64,000 nucleotides of DNA from the NCBI RefSeq assembly GCF_001427145.1, contig NZ_LMGL01000004.1, positions 124,001-188,000 on the forward strand, written 5' to 3'. Under the pieces are notes generated by a model, which saw only the letters and a program-made list of their open reading frames with translations, was not told the DNA's origin and did not search any database. This DNA is from Microbacterium sp. Root166 (GTDB lineage: Bacteria > Actinomycetota > Actinomycetes > Actinomycetales > Microbacteriaceae). This document shows, one piece after another, positions 48,546 to 57,103 of the stretch (positions are counted from its first letter, which is position 1; the number at the start of each line of letters is the position of its first letter). The translations under genes and the position numbers were made by a program.

Positions 48546-48551
48546 TAGTGT
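48546..48551 (+). promoter_or_regulatory. possible -10 hexamer TAGTGT ahead of the RIO-kinase leader
   Basis: TAGTGT would start an RNA about 36 nt before the small upstream ORF. A TTGACG at 48519-48524 resembles a -35, but the 21-nt spacing is too long for a standard promoter. Confidence 0.3.
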
Positions 48552-48593
48552 GTCACCCGACCGCAAGACCGATGACGACGAAGGGAGTCCGTG

Positions 48594-48650
48594 ATGGCCG
48601 TTGTTGCAGCGAGCCGTGCCCGCATCCCTTCCTTCGAGGTCACCGTCTGA
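48594..48650 (+). CDS. 18-residue upstream ORF (putative leader peptide)
   Basis: ATG at 48594 follows AAGGGAG by six bases, a stronger ribosome-binding site than that of most genes here. It encodes [18 protein letters not shown] and stops at 48650, 37 nt before the RIO-kinase ATG. The gap holds a hairpin (CTCCG-TTCT-CGGAG, 48663-48676) whose right arm includes the likely ribosome-binding site GGAG of the kinase gene. A regulatory leader peptide is my inference; a frameshifted N-terminus is the main alternative. Confidence 0.5.
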   Translation: MAVVAASRARIPSFEVTV

Positions 48651-48687
48651 ATTCCCGGTGGCCTCCGTTCTCGGAGAACACCACCAC

Positions 48688-49518
48688 ATGTCGTTCGACA
48701 CCATCTTCGGCGCATCCGCCGAGTCCCTGCAGTTCCTCGACGCCGAGCCCGGCGATGGCCAGCGCTGGTCCACCTGGCCCTCCGCGTCGCCGACCGAGCG
48801 CGGCCCGCTCCCGCATCCCGCCTGGCTCGAGACGTCCGCCGGCGCCTTCGACACCGAGCTCGGCATCGTCAAGACCGGGAAGGAGGCCGACGTCTTCCTC
48901 CTCGAGCGGGCCGTCCCCGGACGGGACGGCTGCGCCCTCGCGGCCAAGCGCTATCGCGGGGCCGGACGCACCGACTTCCACCGCTCGCACCAGTACGAGG
49001 AGGGACGACGGTTCCGCAACTCGCGCGACGCACGCGCGGTCGCCGGCAAGTCCGCGCACGGTCGCTCGGTGGCCGCAGTGCACTGGGCGGCCAACGAGTT
49101 CGCCGCGCTCTGTACCGCCTGGGATGCCGGCATCCCGGTTCCCTATCCTGTCCAGCTGAGCGGCACCGAGCTGCTCATGGAGTTCATCGGCGCCGGGCGG
49201 ACGGCGGCGCCGCGTCTCGCCCAGGCCGGACTCGACAAGGACGGTTACGCGGATGCCTTCAGGCAGGTCGAGGCGCTTCTGGTGGCGTTCGCGCGCAGCG
49301 GCTACGCCCACGGCGACCTCTCGGCGTACAACCTGCTGTGGCACGACGGACGGGTGGTGGTGATCGACCTTCCTCAGATCGTCGATCTGGCGGCCAACCC
49401 GAACGGCCTGGACTTCCTGCACCGCGACGTCGTCAACGTCTGCGCCTGGTTCGCCCGCAAGGGGGTCGACGCCGACGCGGAGGAGCTCTTCGCCGGGCTC
49501 GTCGCCCAGCTCTGGTGA
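48688..49518 (+). CDS. RIO-type serine/threonine protein kinase
   Basis: A 276-residue RIO1-like atypical kinase. The ATP-binding segment is [16 protein letters not shown] with the lysine in [16 protein letters not shown]. The RIO flexible loop is [18 protein letters not shown]. The catalytic loop is [16 protein letters not shown] and the metal-binding Asp in [17 protein letters not shown]. Bacterial RIO proteins are poorly characterised; a ribosome-linked role is known only in archaea and eukaryotes. The ATG at 48688 is chosen because the sequence becomes RIO-like only after it. Confidence 0.88.
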   Translation: MSFDTIFGASAESLQFLDAEPGDGQRWSTWPSASPTERGPLPHPAWLETSAGAFDTELGIVKTGKEADVFLLERAVPGRDGCALAAKRYRGAGRTDFHRSHQYEEGRRFRNSRDARAVAGKSAHGRSVAAVHWAANEFAALCTAWDAGIPVPYPVQLSGTELLMEFIGAGRTAAPRLAQAGLDKDGYADAFRQVEALLVAFARSGYAHGDLSAYNLLWHDGRVVVIDLPQIVDLAANPNGLDFLHRDVVNVCAWFARKGVDADAEELFAGLVAQLW

Positions 49519-49538
49519 GCCGGGCGACGAGTCGCGGG

Positions 49539-50654
49539 TCAGGCCAGTGCGGTCTCGAGCGAAGCGAGGTCGAGGCCGTGCGCCGTCGCGACGCCGGCGT
49601 TGACCACCGCGCCGCCCATCGTGTTGAGACCGGCCGCGAGCGCGGCATCCGCTCGCAGTGCGTCCCGCCAGCCGTGACGCGCGATCTGCCGGATGTAGGG
49701 GAGGGTCGCATTGGTGAGGGCGGAGGTCGAGGTGTTCGGCACCGCACCGGGCATGTTCGCGACGCAGTAGAACACGCTGCCGTGCACCGAGAAGGTCGGG
49801 TCGGCGTGCGTGGTCGGACGGGTGTCCTCGAAGCAGCCGCCCTGGTCGACGGCGATGTCGACGAGCACGCTGCCGGGCCGCATGCGCGAGACCATCTCAT
49901 TGGTCACGAGCTTGGGAGCCTTCGCGCCGGGGATCAGCACCGAGCCGATCACGAGATCGGAGTCCACGACCGCGCGATCGAGGTCGAACGGGTTGGAGGC
50001 CGCCGTCTTGACGCGACCCTGGAAGTGGTCGTCGAGGAAGCGCAGCCGCTGGATGTTCGTGTCGAAGATGGTGACATCCGCGCCCATGCCCGCCGCGATG
50101 ACGGCCGAGTTCGCGCCGGCGACGCCGCCGCCGATCACGGTGACGCGTGCCGGGCGGGTGCCCGGGACGCCCGACATCAGCAGGCCGAGTCCTCCGGCGG
50201 AGCGCATCAGCGTCGAGGCGCCCACGATGGGCGCGAGGCGGCCCGCGACCTCGCTCATCGGGGCGAGCAGCGGGAGTCCGCCGCCCGCGACCTGGACGGT
50301 CTCGTACGCGATCGCGGTGACTCCGTCGCTCACGAGTCGGTCCGTCAGCGGCCGGTCGGCGGCGAGGTGGAGGTAGGTGAACAGCACGAGGTCGTCGCGG
50401 AAGTACCCGTACTCGCTCGCGATCGGCTCCTTGACCTTGAGCAGCAGCTCGGCGCGCGCCCAGACCTCGGCGGCGTCGTCGAGCAGGGTCGCGCCCGCCG
50501 CCTCGTACTCGGCGTCGGGCATGGACGAGCCGAGGCCCGCGCCGCGCTGCACGAACACCTCGTGGCCTACCGCGACCAGATCGTGAACCCCGGCCGGGGT
50601 CATCGCGACCCGGTACTCGTTGTTCTTCACCTCGGTGGGGACGCTGATCCTCAT
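49539..50654 (-). CDS. ald: alanine dehydrogenase
   Basis: A 371-residue NAD-dependent enzyme interconverting L-alanine and pyruvate plus ammonia. It begins [20 protein letters not shown] with catalytic Arg and Lys positions, carries [15 protein letters not shown] (catalytic His), the nucleotide motif [14 protein letters not shown] and [19 protein letters not shown] (catalytic Asp). GGAAAGGA serves as ribosome-binding site. The asparaginase gene lies upstream on the same strand with a 56-nt gap, so both may form a nitrogen-catabolic unit that ends in ammonia release. Confidence 0.96.
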   Translation of the reverse strand: MRISVPTEVKNNEYRVAMTPAGVHDLVAVGHEVFVQRGAGLGSSMPDAEYEAAGATLLDDAAEVWARAELLLKVKEPIASEYGYFRDDLVLFTYLHLAADRPLTDRLVSDGVTAIAYETVQVAGGGLPLLAPMSEVAGRLAPIVGASTLMRSAGGLGLLMSGVPGTRPARVTVIGGGVAGANSAVIAAGMGADVTIFDTNIQRLRFLDDHFQGRVKTAASNPFDLDRAVVDSDLVIGSVLIPGAKAPKLVTNEMVSRMRPGSVLVDIAVDQGGCFEDTRPTTHADPTFSVHGSVFYCVANMPGAVPNTSTSALTNATLPYIRQIARHGWRDALRADAALAAGLNTMGGAVVNAGVATAHGLDLASLETALA

Positions 50655-50710
50655 CGTGTGATCCTTTCCGCTCCGCCGTTGGAGCGCTCGGGCTCCTTGT
50701 GGGAGCGCCT

Positions 50711-51700
50711 CTAGAAAGCGGGGCGGATCGCCCCGACATCCTGTCCGCCGCCGGAGACCGACAGCGGAAGCAGTTGCATGGTCGCGGCCACGTCGGCCGG
50801 GACGAGTGCGCCGGTGCGCTCGAGCAGCCGGAGACCGACCGCCGTCGCCGCGCGCAGACTCCCGTCGAGCATCTTCAGCGCGACGGTGGTGCCGTCGGGG
50901 GCGACCATGACCATCACGCCTTCGGCGCCGCCCTTGGCGAAGACGCCCAGCCGCTCGTTGACGATCGTGTCCGGGCGGCCGGGGCCGTCGATGGTCCAGG
51001 GGTTGTCGCGGACCGCCTGCACGAGGAGGCCGGCGCTGCGGTGGAGCGCGAACGGCGAGGTGACCGACGAGTTGCCGATGCGGTGGATGGCGCGCGCGAG
51101 CCCGAACAGGGTGGTGGCGTACACCGGCGCGCCGCAGCCGTCGACCGCGACGGCAGGGGACTTCTCACCCAGCAGGCGCTCGACGACCTCGCGGATGTGG
51201 AGCTGGAGCGGATGCCCCGGCGCGAGGTAGCCGGTGGTGTCCCACCCGTTCGCGACGCAGGTCAGCAGCATCGCCGCATGCTTGCCCGAGCAGTTCATGC
51301 GGATGCGGGCGGCTTCGTCGCGCTCGCGGATCATCTCGTCGCGGGTCGCGGTGTCACTGGGCCAGGCCGCCGGGCAGCCGAGGGCTTCCTCGCCGAGGCC
51401 CGCGTTGTGCAGGATCTCGCGCACCGCGGCGACGTGACGATCGGTGCCGGAGTGGCTCGCTGTGGCCATGCCCAGCTGAGCGCCTTCCAGGGAAGCCCCG
51501 GCGGCCAGGCACGCGAGCGCCTGCAGCGGTTTGAGGCTGGAGCGGGGGAGGATCAGCGCCGACGGATCGCCGAGCTTGGCGGCGATGGTGCCGTCCGGGG
51601 CGAGGACGACGGCGATGCCGGCGTGGCGGGATTCCACGAATCCACTGCGGTCGACGACGGCGAGCTCGACGGCGTCGGCGACGGCGAAGGTCTGCGGCAC
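50711..51700 (-). CDS. asparaginase (thermolabile, Rhizobium etli type)
   Basis: A 329-residue asparaginase of the Asparaginase_II family, distinct from the E. coli type. Key segments are LPRSSLKPLQALACL, with the two catalytic serines and lysine region, MATASHSG, NCSGKHAAML and DGCGAPVYATTL. Members hydrolyse asparagine to aspartate and ammonia. No signal peptide. GTG at 51700 lies six bases behind a TAGGCT -10, supporting a leaderless start. Confidence 0.9.
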   Translation of the reverse strand: MPQTFAVADAVELAVVDRSGFVESRHAGIAVVLAPDGTIAAKLGDPSALILPRSSLKPLQALACLAAGASLEGAQLGMATASHSGTDRHVAAVREILHNAGLGEEALGCPAAWPSDTATRDEMIRERDEAARIRMNCSGKHAAMLLTCVANGWDTTGYLAPGHPLQLHIREVVERLLGEKSPAVAVDGCGAPVYATTLFGLARAIHRIGNSSVTSPFALHRSAGLLVQAVRDNPWTIDGPGRPDTIVNERLGVFAKGGAEGVMVMVAPDGTTVALKMLDGSLRAATAVGLRLLERTGALVPADVAATMQLLPLSVSGGGQDVGAIRPAF

Positions 51701-51706
51701 CCGGCA

Positions 51707-51712
51707 AGCCTA
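51707..51712 (-). promoter_or_regulatory. -10 hexamer TAGGCT for the asparaginase gene (leaderless)
   Basis: TAGGCT, six bases, then GTG at 51700, on the minus strand. Confidence 0.5.
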
Positions 51713-51751
51713 CCGCCGTCGGGGGGAGTGCCCCCGTGACAGACTGTGCAC

Positions 51752-52246
51752 ATGTGGGGTGAGCATCGATACTCCGTCCGGACGACGTGGACGGGGGACC
51801 GCGGCACGGGCACATCCGGCTACCGCGACTACGACCGCGCCGTCACCATGCGCATCGAGGGGAAGCCCGAGCTGCTGGCATCCAGCGACAAGCCGTTCCG
51901 GGGCGATCCGTCGCGGTGGAACCCCGAAGATCTCCTCCTCGCGGCTCTCAGCGAGTGCCATCTGCTGTCCTACCTGCACGCGTGCGTGCAGGCGGGAGTG
52001 GTCGTCGTCCGCTACGAGGACGACGCGTCGGGGCTCATGGTCGAAGACGGTCGCGGGGGCGGCGCGTTCCGCGAGGTGGTGCTGCGGCCTCGGGTGACCG
52101 TCGCGGAAGAATCGATGGTGGATGCCGCGACCGCCGCACACGCGCAGGCCCACGCCTGGTGCTTCATCGCGAACTCGGTGAACTTCCCGGTTCGCCACGA
52201 GCCGCTGATCGAGGTCAGCGGCGCTCGTGCGGCAGGACCTGCTTGA
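51752..52246 (+). CDS. OsmC/Ohr family protein
   Basis: A 164-residue OsmC-fold protein. The family core WNPEDLLLAALSECHLLSYLHACVQAGV holds the reactive Cys near residue 72; the second Cys appears in HAWCFIANSV. Members reduce organic hydroperoxides. It shares a 32-nt 3' overlap with the convergent acyltransferase gene. CAGACT sits six bases before the ATG and may be a weak -10. Confidence 0.88.
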   Translation: MWGEHRYSVRTTWTGDRGTGTSGYRDYDRAVTMRIEGKPELLASSDKPFRGDPSRWNPEDLLLAALSECHLLSYLHACVQAGVVVVRYEDDASGLMVEDGRGGGAFREVVLRPRVTVAEESMVDAATAAHAQAHAWCFIANSVNFPVRHEPLIEVSGARAAGPA

Positions 52247-53000
52247 TCCGGTCGATCGGGTTCTGCGCCGGGGCTTCGTTGTAGGCGTTCGCGAGCTCCT
52301 GGCCCGACAGCGCGTGGATGGCCGCCATGATGTCGTCGGTGGCGAGGCGGCGTGCCTTGCCCGAGTTCGCGGGACCGTGGTGGGACAGATCCAGCGGCTC
52401 GCCGAACTTGACCGTGATGCGGTGCTTCAGCGAGGGACGCTTCGCACCGACGGGCATGACGTCGTCGGTGCCGATGAGTCCGACGGGCACGACCGGTGCA
52501 CCGGTCTGCAGTGCCAGGAAGGCGACGCCGGTCCGGCCCTTGTACAGCCGGCCGTCGAGCGAACGGGTTCCCTCCGGGTACAGCGCGACCGCCTTGCCCT
52601 GCTCGAGGAGCTGCCGCTGCTGATCGAGGGCGTCGAGCGCGGCCTGGCCCGCTCCGCGCTTGACGGGGATGGCGCCGATGGCGGTGAAGAACTCCCGTGA
52701 CGCCCAGCCCTTGAAACCGTCGCCGTCGAAGTAGCTGGCCTTGGCCAGGAAGTGCACCGGCCGCGGGGCGGTGACGGGGATCGCGATGGAGTCGATGAAC
52801 GACAGGTGGTTGCTTGCGAAGATGACCGGTCCATCATGGGGCACCAGCGAGCGGCCCTCGACGTGGGGGCGATAGACCAGGCGCGCGAGCGGAGTGAGGA
52901 CGAATCGTCCGAGGAAGTAGGTCGCGCCCATGCGCGTCGCGGGAGGCTCGGGGGCCTCCTCGAGCGGTCCGTCCGCGTCGGGAACGAGGTCGGAAGTCAT
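52215..53000 (-). CDS. lysophospholipid acyltransferase (PlsC family)
   Basis: A 261-residue 1-acyl-glycerol-3-phosphate acyltransferase-like enzyme. The catalytic HX4D is in ASNHLSFIDSIAI (near residue 63). The second motif is FKGWASREFFTAIGAIPVKR, then YPEGTRSLDGRLYKGRTGVA and VPVGLIG. One short hydrophobic segment (about 27-45) may associate with the membrane. It would acylate lysophosphatidic acid in phospholipid synthesis, though lipid-modifying paralogues exist. Its 3' end overlaps OsmC. Confidence 0.92.
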   Translation of the reverse strand: MTSDLVPDADGPLEEAPEPPATRMGATYFLGRFVLTPLARLVYRPHVEGRSLVPHDGPVIFASNHLSFIDSIAIPVTAPRPVHFLAKASYFDGDGFKGWASREFFTAIGAIPVKRGAGQAALDALDQQRQLLEQGKAVALYPEGTRSLDGRLYKGRTGVAFLALQTGAPVVPVGLIGTDDVMPVGAKRPSLKHRITVKFGEPLDLSHHGPANSGKARRLATDDIMAAIHALSGQELANAYNEAPAQNPIDRIKQVLPHERR

Positions 53001-53006
53001 CCGTCG

Positions 53007-53012
53007 AGGCTA
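53007..53012 (-). promoter_or_regulatory. -10 hexamer TAGCCT for the acyltransferase gene (leaderless)
   Basis: TAGCCT, six bases, then ATG at 53000. Confidence 0.5.
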
Positions 53013-53115
53013 CTCCGGATTCCATTCCGGTATCGGCATGGTCGGTTCTCAGCGCAGACCTAGGAAAGATGCGAAATGATGGAGTCTTCCCCCTGACACG
53101 TCTCGAGGTTTCACC

Positions 53116-54063
53116 GTGCGCATTCGTCCGCTCGCCGCCCTGTCCGTCGCCGCGCTGTCGGCCGTCCTCCTCGCGGGCTGCACCGGTCAGCCCGAGCCCG
53201 AGGCGACGCCCACGAACACCACCGCGGCCGCGGACCTGTGCTCGGTCGCAGCCCCGTCCGGCGCGGTGTCGGACAGCATCACCGTGGGCGGTGAGGTGGG
53301 CACCGAGGCGACCGCCGAGTTCGAGGCGCCCCTCGAGATCACCAGCGCCGAGCGCACCGTCGCCGTCGAAGGCGACGGAGACCCGATCGCCGACGGCGAC
53401 CTGATCACCTACGCGGCGACGATCTTCGACGCCTCGACCGGCGAGGTGCTCGAGGCCGACGGTTACGACACGACCATCCCGCCGGTGAGCGTCACGGTCG
53501 GCTCCGGCGCCGACCAGTTCTTCGGCTGCGCTCCCATCGGCTCGCGCATCGTCATGGCGGTTCCGGCCACCGAGCAGTCGCCCACCGCCGTGGTCTGGGT
53601 GCTCGACGTCCTGGGCAAGTCGCCGACCGCCGCCTGGGGCGAGGAGCAGGAGCCCGTCGACGGCATGCCGACGGTGACCCTGGCCGACAACGGGCAGCCC
53701 GAGATCGAGATCCCCGAGGGCGACGCGCCGACCGAGATCCAGATCGCGGTGCTGAAGGAGGGCGACGGCGAGCCCGTCGCCGCCGGCGACACCACGCTGC
53801 TGCAGTACTACGGCGTCGACTGGGAGACCGGCGAGAGCTTCGACTCCTCGTGGGCGAACGGCGCCCCGATCTCCATCCCCGGCAACACCTACGTCCCCGG
53901 CTTCATCCAGGCGCTCGAAGGTCAGCCCGTCGGCTCGCAGGTGCTCGTCGTCATCCCGCCGGCCCTCGGCTACGGCGAGGCGGGCTCGAGCGAGCACGAG
54001 CTCGCGGGCAAGACGCTCGTCTTCGTCATCGACATCCTCTCCACCGAGCACGCCGCGCAGTAA
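53116..54063 (+). CDS. FKBP-type peptidyl-prolyl isomerase lipoprotein
   Basis: A 315-residue secreted lipoprotein with a signal peptide and lipobox LLAGC (Cys21). A first, degenerate FKBP-like part lies at about residues 45-195. The C-terminal FKBP domain (about 225-315) has the typical VLQYYGVDWETGE-type strand, SFDSSWANGAPISI, VPGFIQALEGQPVGS and IPPALGYGEAG. It would help fold exported proteins. The GTG at 53116 has GAGG about ten bases upstream. dxr follows after 25 nt but has its own promoter. Confidence 0.9.
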   Translation: MRIRPLAALSVAALSAVLLAGCTGQPEPEATPTNTTAAADLCSVAAPSGAVSDSITVGGEVGTEATAEFEAPLEITSAERTVAVEGDGDPIADGDLITYAATIFDASTGEVLEADGYDTTIPPVSVTVGSGADQFFGCAPIGSRIVMAVPATEQSPTAVVWVLDVLGKSPTAAWGEEQEPVDGMPTVTLADNGQPEIEIPEGDAPTEIQIAVLKEGDGEPVAAGDTTLLQYYGVDWETGESFDSSWANGAPISIPGNTYVPGFIQALEGQPVGSQVLVVIPPALGYGEAGSSEHELAGKTLVFVIDILSTEHAAQ

Positions 54064-54076
54064 CGGGCGTCGTCGG

Positions 54077-54082
54077 TAGGCT
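54077..54082 (+). promoter_or_regulatory. -10 hexamer TAGGCT for dxr (leaderless)
   Basis: TAGGCT, six bases, then ATG at 54089. Confidence 0.5.
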
Positions 54083-54088
54083 GGCGCG

Positions 54089-55174
54089 ATGCGACGCGTC
54101 CTCGTCCTCGGCTCGACCGGATCGATCGGCACGCAAGCCCTCGATGTGATCCGGGCCAATCCGCGCCGGTTCGAGGTGGTGGGGCTGTCCGCCGGCTCCA
54201 GCCGTGACGCGATGCAGGCTCAGGCGGACGAGTTCGGCGTGGAGCACGTCGCACTCGGCGCTGCCGAGGCCGAACAGCTGGTGCGGGATGTCGAGGCCGA
54301 TGTCGTCCTGAATGGCATCACCGGCTCGGTGGGCCTCGGCCCGACGCTTGCCGCCCTGGAGTGCGGACGCACGCTCGCGCTGGCCAACAAGGAGTCGCTG
54401 ATCGTCGGTGGCGACCTCGTGACGGCGATCGCGAAGCCGGGCCAGATCGTCCCCGTCGACTCGGAGCACTCCGCGATCGCGCAGGCGCTGCGCTCGGGGG
54501 AGCGCTCCGAGGTGCGGCGGCTGGTGCTCACCGCGTCCGGCGGACCCTTCCGCGGCCGCGACCGCGCATCGCTCGCGGCGGTCACGCCGGCGGAGGCGCT
54601 CGCACATCCGACCTGGAACATGGGCCGTGTGGTGACGACGAACTCGGCGACCCTCGTCAACAAGGGTCTCGAGGTCATCGAGGCGCACCTGCTGTTCGGC
54701 GTCGCCTACGCCGACATCGAGGTGGTCGTGCATCCGCAGTCGATCGTGCACTCGATGGTCGAGTTCGTCGACGGCTCGACCATCGCCCAGGCGTCGCCGC
54801 CCGACATGCGCCTGCCCATCTCGCTCGGGCTGGACTGGCCGCACCGCGTGTCGGGGGTCGGCACACCGCTCGATTGGTCCGGGGCCACCTCGTGGACCTT
54901 CGAACCGCTCGACGACGACGCCTTTCCCGCGGTGCGCCTCGCCAAGCGCGTGGGCAGGGCCGGTGGCACCTACCCCGCGGTGTTCAACGCCGCCAACGAG
55001 CAGGCCGTCGACGCCTTCCATGAGGGCCGGCTGTCATTCCTCGGCATCGTGGACGTCGTCGATCGCGTGGTCGACCAGCACGAGGCGCCCGGCACGCTCA
55101 CGCGCGAGGTTCTCGCCGAGGCCGAGGGGTGGGCGCGCGATGCCGCGGACCGCGCGATCGCGGCGGCCGGCTGA
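54089..55174 (+). CDS. dxr: 1-deoxy-D-xylulose 5-phosphate reductoisomerase
   Basis: A 361-residue NADPH enzyme for the second step of the MEP isoprenoid pathway. It carries [53 protein letters not shown] and [15 protein letters not shown]. In actinobacteria it is followed by rseP and ispG; here three genes intervene before rseP and two more before ispG. Confidence 0.97.
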   Translation: MRRVLVLGSTGSIGTQALDVIRANPRRFEVVGLSAGSSRDAMQAQADEFGVEHVALGAAEAEQLVRDVEADVVLNGITGSVGLGPTLAALECGRTLALANKESLIVGGDLVTAIAKPGQIVPVDSEHSAIAQALRSGERSEVRRLVLTASGGPFRGRDRASLAAVTPAEALAHPTWNMGRVVTTNSATLVNKGLEVIEAHLLFGVAYADIEVVVHPQSIVHSMVEFVDGSTIAQASPPDMRLPISLGLDWPHRVSGVGTPLDWSGATSWTFEPLDDDAFPAVRLAKRVGRAGGTYPAVFNAANEQAVDAFHEGRLSFLGIVDVVDRVVDQHEAPGTLTREVLAEAEGWARDAADRAIAAAG

Positions 55175-55189
55175 GCCGCTCCCACGTGT

Positions 55190-55260
55190 CGTCTCGGTCG
55201 CTTCGCTCCCTCGCTCAACGACCGCGGGAAGGCCGGTCGTTGAGCGAGCGAAGCGAGACG
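55190..55260. repeat. intergenic inverted repeat (GTTGAGCGAGCGAAGCGAGAC type)
   Basis: A left arm around 55190-55223 (CTTCGCTCCCTCGCTCAACGACC) and a right arm at 55235-55260 (GGTCGTTGAGCGAGCGAAGC) form a large stem-loop between dxr and the convergent Mur ligase gene. This sequence type recurs between convergent genes in Microbacteriaceae, as I recall, and could serve as a shared terminator. Confidence 0.65.
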
Positions 55261-55273
55261 AAACGCGCCTGTT

Positions 55274-56938
55274 TCAGCGCTCGGGGTAGACCGGGCGCTC
55301 GGGGTCGGACGCGGGCGTGGTGTCCGTCGGGTACGGCACCGGCCAGTGCGGCTCCGGCACGGGCCAGCCGGCCTCGCGGAGCGCTCGCCGGGCGAGTTCG
55401 CGCGCCGAGTAGGGCGTGCGGATGCCGCGGATGTCGCGGTAGTCCTGGTGTCCGGGGCCTGCCCAGAGGATCGCGTCACCCTCGCCGACCAGTGCGACCG
55501 CCTCGATGACGGCGCGTTCCGGCGGCGAGAACTCGTGGATCTCGGCATCCGGTCGAGCGCGCCGGGCGCCTTCGAGCAGCGTGGCGCGAATGGAGTCCGG
55601 GTCCTCGTGGCGCGGGTGGTGGTCGGTGACGATCAGGATGTCGCTGCCCTCCACCGCGGTGCGCCCCATGTCGTGCCGCTTGGTCGCATCGCGGTCGCCG
55701 TCCGCGCCGAACAGCATGACGACCCTCCCGGGCGTGACCCGGCGCACGGCCGCGAGCGTCTTCTCGAACGCATCGGGGGAGTGCCCGAAATCGACGTAGA
55801 CGGCCGGACCCGTCTCACCCGAGACGAGCTCCGTGCGCCCCGGCAGGTACGCGTCGATGCGGCCCTCGTCGAGCGCGTCGACCAGGCTCTCCCAGGCGTA
55901 GCCCCCCTCGAGGATCATCACGATCGCCAGCGCGGCGTTCGCGGCCATGTGGCGGCCGATGACGGGGACGAGCGTGGTCAGCGTGCGGCCGTCGCGAGCG
56001 GTGAGACGGAACTGCGTGCCGACGGGCCGCTCATCGAGGATCTCGACGGTCCAGTCTGCGGCGGCTGCGGCGTCCGCATCCGACGCCAGCGCGGGAGTGC
56101 CCACGGTGACGGCCGGAACCTCGCTCCGGCGCACCACTTCGGCGCCCAGCTCGGTGTCGACGCAGATGACGGCACGACGCGAGCGGTCGGGCAGGAACAG
56201 CGGGAGCTTCGCCTCGAAGTACTCGCGCATGTCGGCGTAGTCGTCGAGGTGGTCATGCGTCAGGTTCGTGAACCCCGCGACGTCGAACACGATGCCGTCG
56301 ACGCGACGGCGGCTGAGCGCCTGCGCGCTCACCTCGACGGCGACGGCCTCGACGCCGCGCTCGCGCATGAGCGCGAGGAGGGCGTGCATCTCGTACGCCT
56401 CGGGCGTCGTCAGGCGCGACACGATGACCTGGCCGGCGATGTGGCGTTCGGCGGTCGACGACAGCCCGGTGACGGCGCCGAGCTGTCCGAGGATCCCCTC
56501 GAGGAGATGCGAGACGCTGGTCTTGCCGTTCGTGCCCGTCGTGCCGAAGAGGACGGGCAGCGTGTCGTCGCGACCGGTGCTGTAGACCCAGGCGGAGAGT
56601 TCGCCGAGGATGCCGCGGGGATCGTCCACGATGATCACGGGCAGGCCGCTGGCCTCGGCGGGGGACGCGCCGGCCGCGTCGGTCACGATGGCGACCGCGC
56701 CCTTCTCGGCGGCGGTCGCGGAGAACTCGGCGCCGTGGCGATTGACGCCGCGGACGGCGACGAACACGTCTCCGGAGCGGAGGTCGGCGGTGGCGAGCGT
56801 GAGGCCCGTCAGGGTGACGCCGGCAACGCCCCCGCGTACGTCGACGGCGAAGCGCGCGGCGAGATCCTCGAGCGTGTGGATCGGCGGCGCGTCCGGGCGG
56901 AGCACGGGAGGGAGGGAGGAAGGCGCGTCGGTCGGCAT
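55274..56938 (-). CDS. Mur ligase family protein (MurE-like), divergent amino-acid-binding motif
   Basis: A 554-residue protein with the three MurE domains. ATP loop GTTGTNGKTS (near residue 131), the carbamylated lysine site REYFEAKLPLF and the C-terminal GDRDATKRHDMG are present. At the motif that selects the third amino acid, where DAP-adding MurE has TDDNPR, this protein has TDHHPR, so both metal/amino-acid-contacting D and N are His. It could be a lysine-, ornithine- or other-adding MurE, or a non-canonical paralogue of the dcw-cluster MurE. A purine-rich GAGAGGA precedes the ATG. It stands alone between dxr and a YcnI gene. Confidence 0.82.
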   Translation of the reverse strand: MPTDAPSSLPPVLRPDAPPIHTLEDLAARFAVDVRGGVAGVTLTGLTLATADLRSGDVFVAVRGVNRHGAEFSATAAEKGAVAIVTDAAGASPAEASGLPVIIVDDPRGILGELSAWVYSTGRDDTLPVLFGTTGTNGKTSVSHLLEGILGQLGAVTGLSSTAERHIAGQVIVSRLTTPEAYEMHALLALMRERGVEAVAVEVSAQALSRRRVDGIVFDVAGFTNLTHDHLDDYADMREYFEAKLPLFLPDRSRRAVICVDTELGAEVVRRSEVPAVTVGTPALASDADAAAAADWTVEILDERPVGTQFRLTARDGRTLTTLVPVIGRHMAANAALAIVMILEGGYAWESLVDALDEGRIDAYLPGRTELVSGETGPAVYVDFGHSPDAFEKTLAAVRRVTPGRVVMLFGADGDRDATKRHDMGRTAVEGSDILIVTDHHPRHEDPDSIRATLLEGARRARPDAEIHEFSPPERAVIEAVALVGEGDAILWAGPGHQDYRDIRGIRTPYSARELARRALREAGWPVPEPHWPVPYPTDTTPASDPERPVYPER

Positions 56939-57011
56939 AGCCCGTCCATCCTCTCATCCGGCGACGGGGAACCCCATGCCATCCGGGCGCCGCAGGCCCG
57001 GCGCGCCGAGG

Positions 57012-57075
57012 TCAGGAGATCTGGCGAAGACAGGACGATTCCGGGCGAATCGTCCTGCTCCGGCCAGATCTCCTG
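57012..57075. repeat. intergenic palindrome (CAGGAGATCTGGC family)
   Basis: Arms TCAGGAGATCTGGC...GACGATTC (57012-57041) and their inverted copy (57046-57075) agree at about 26 of 30 positions around a CGGG centre. The design resembles the palindrome at 9931-10021. Confidence 0.7.
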
Positions 57076-57103
57076 ATCCGGGTGGCGGCCGAGGCGGGGG
57101 CGG

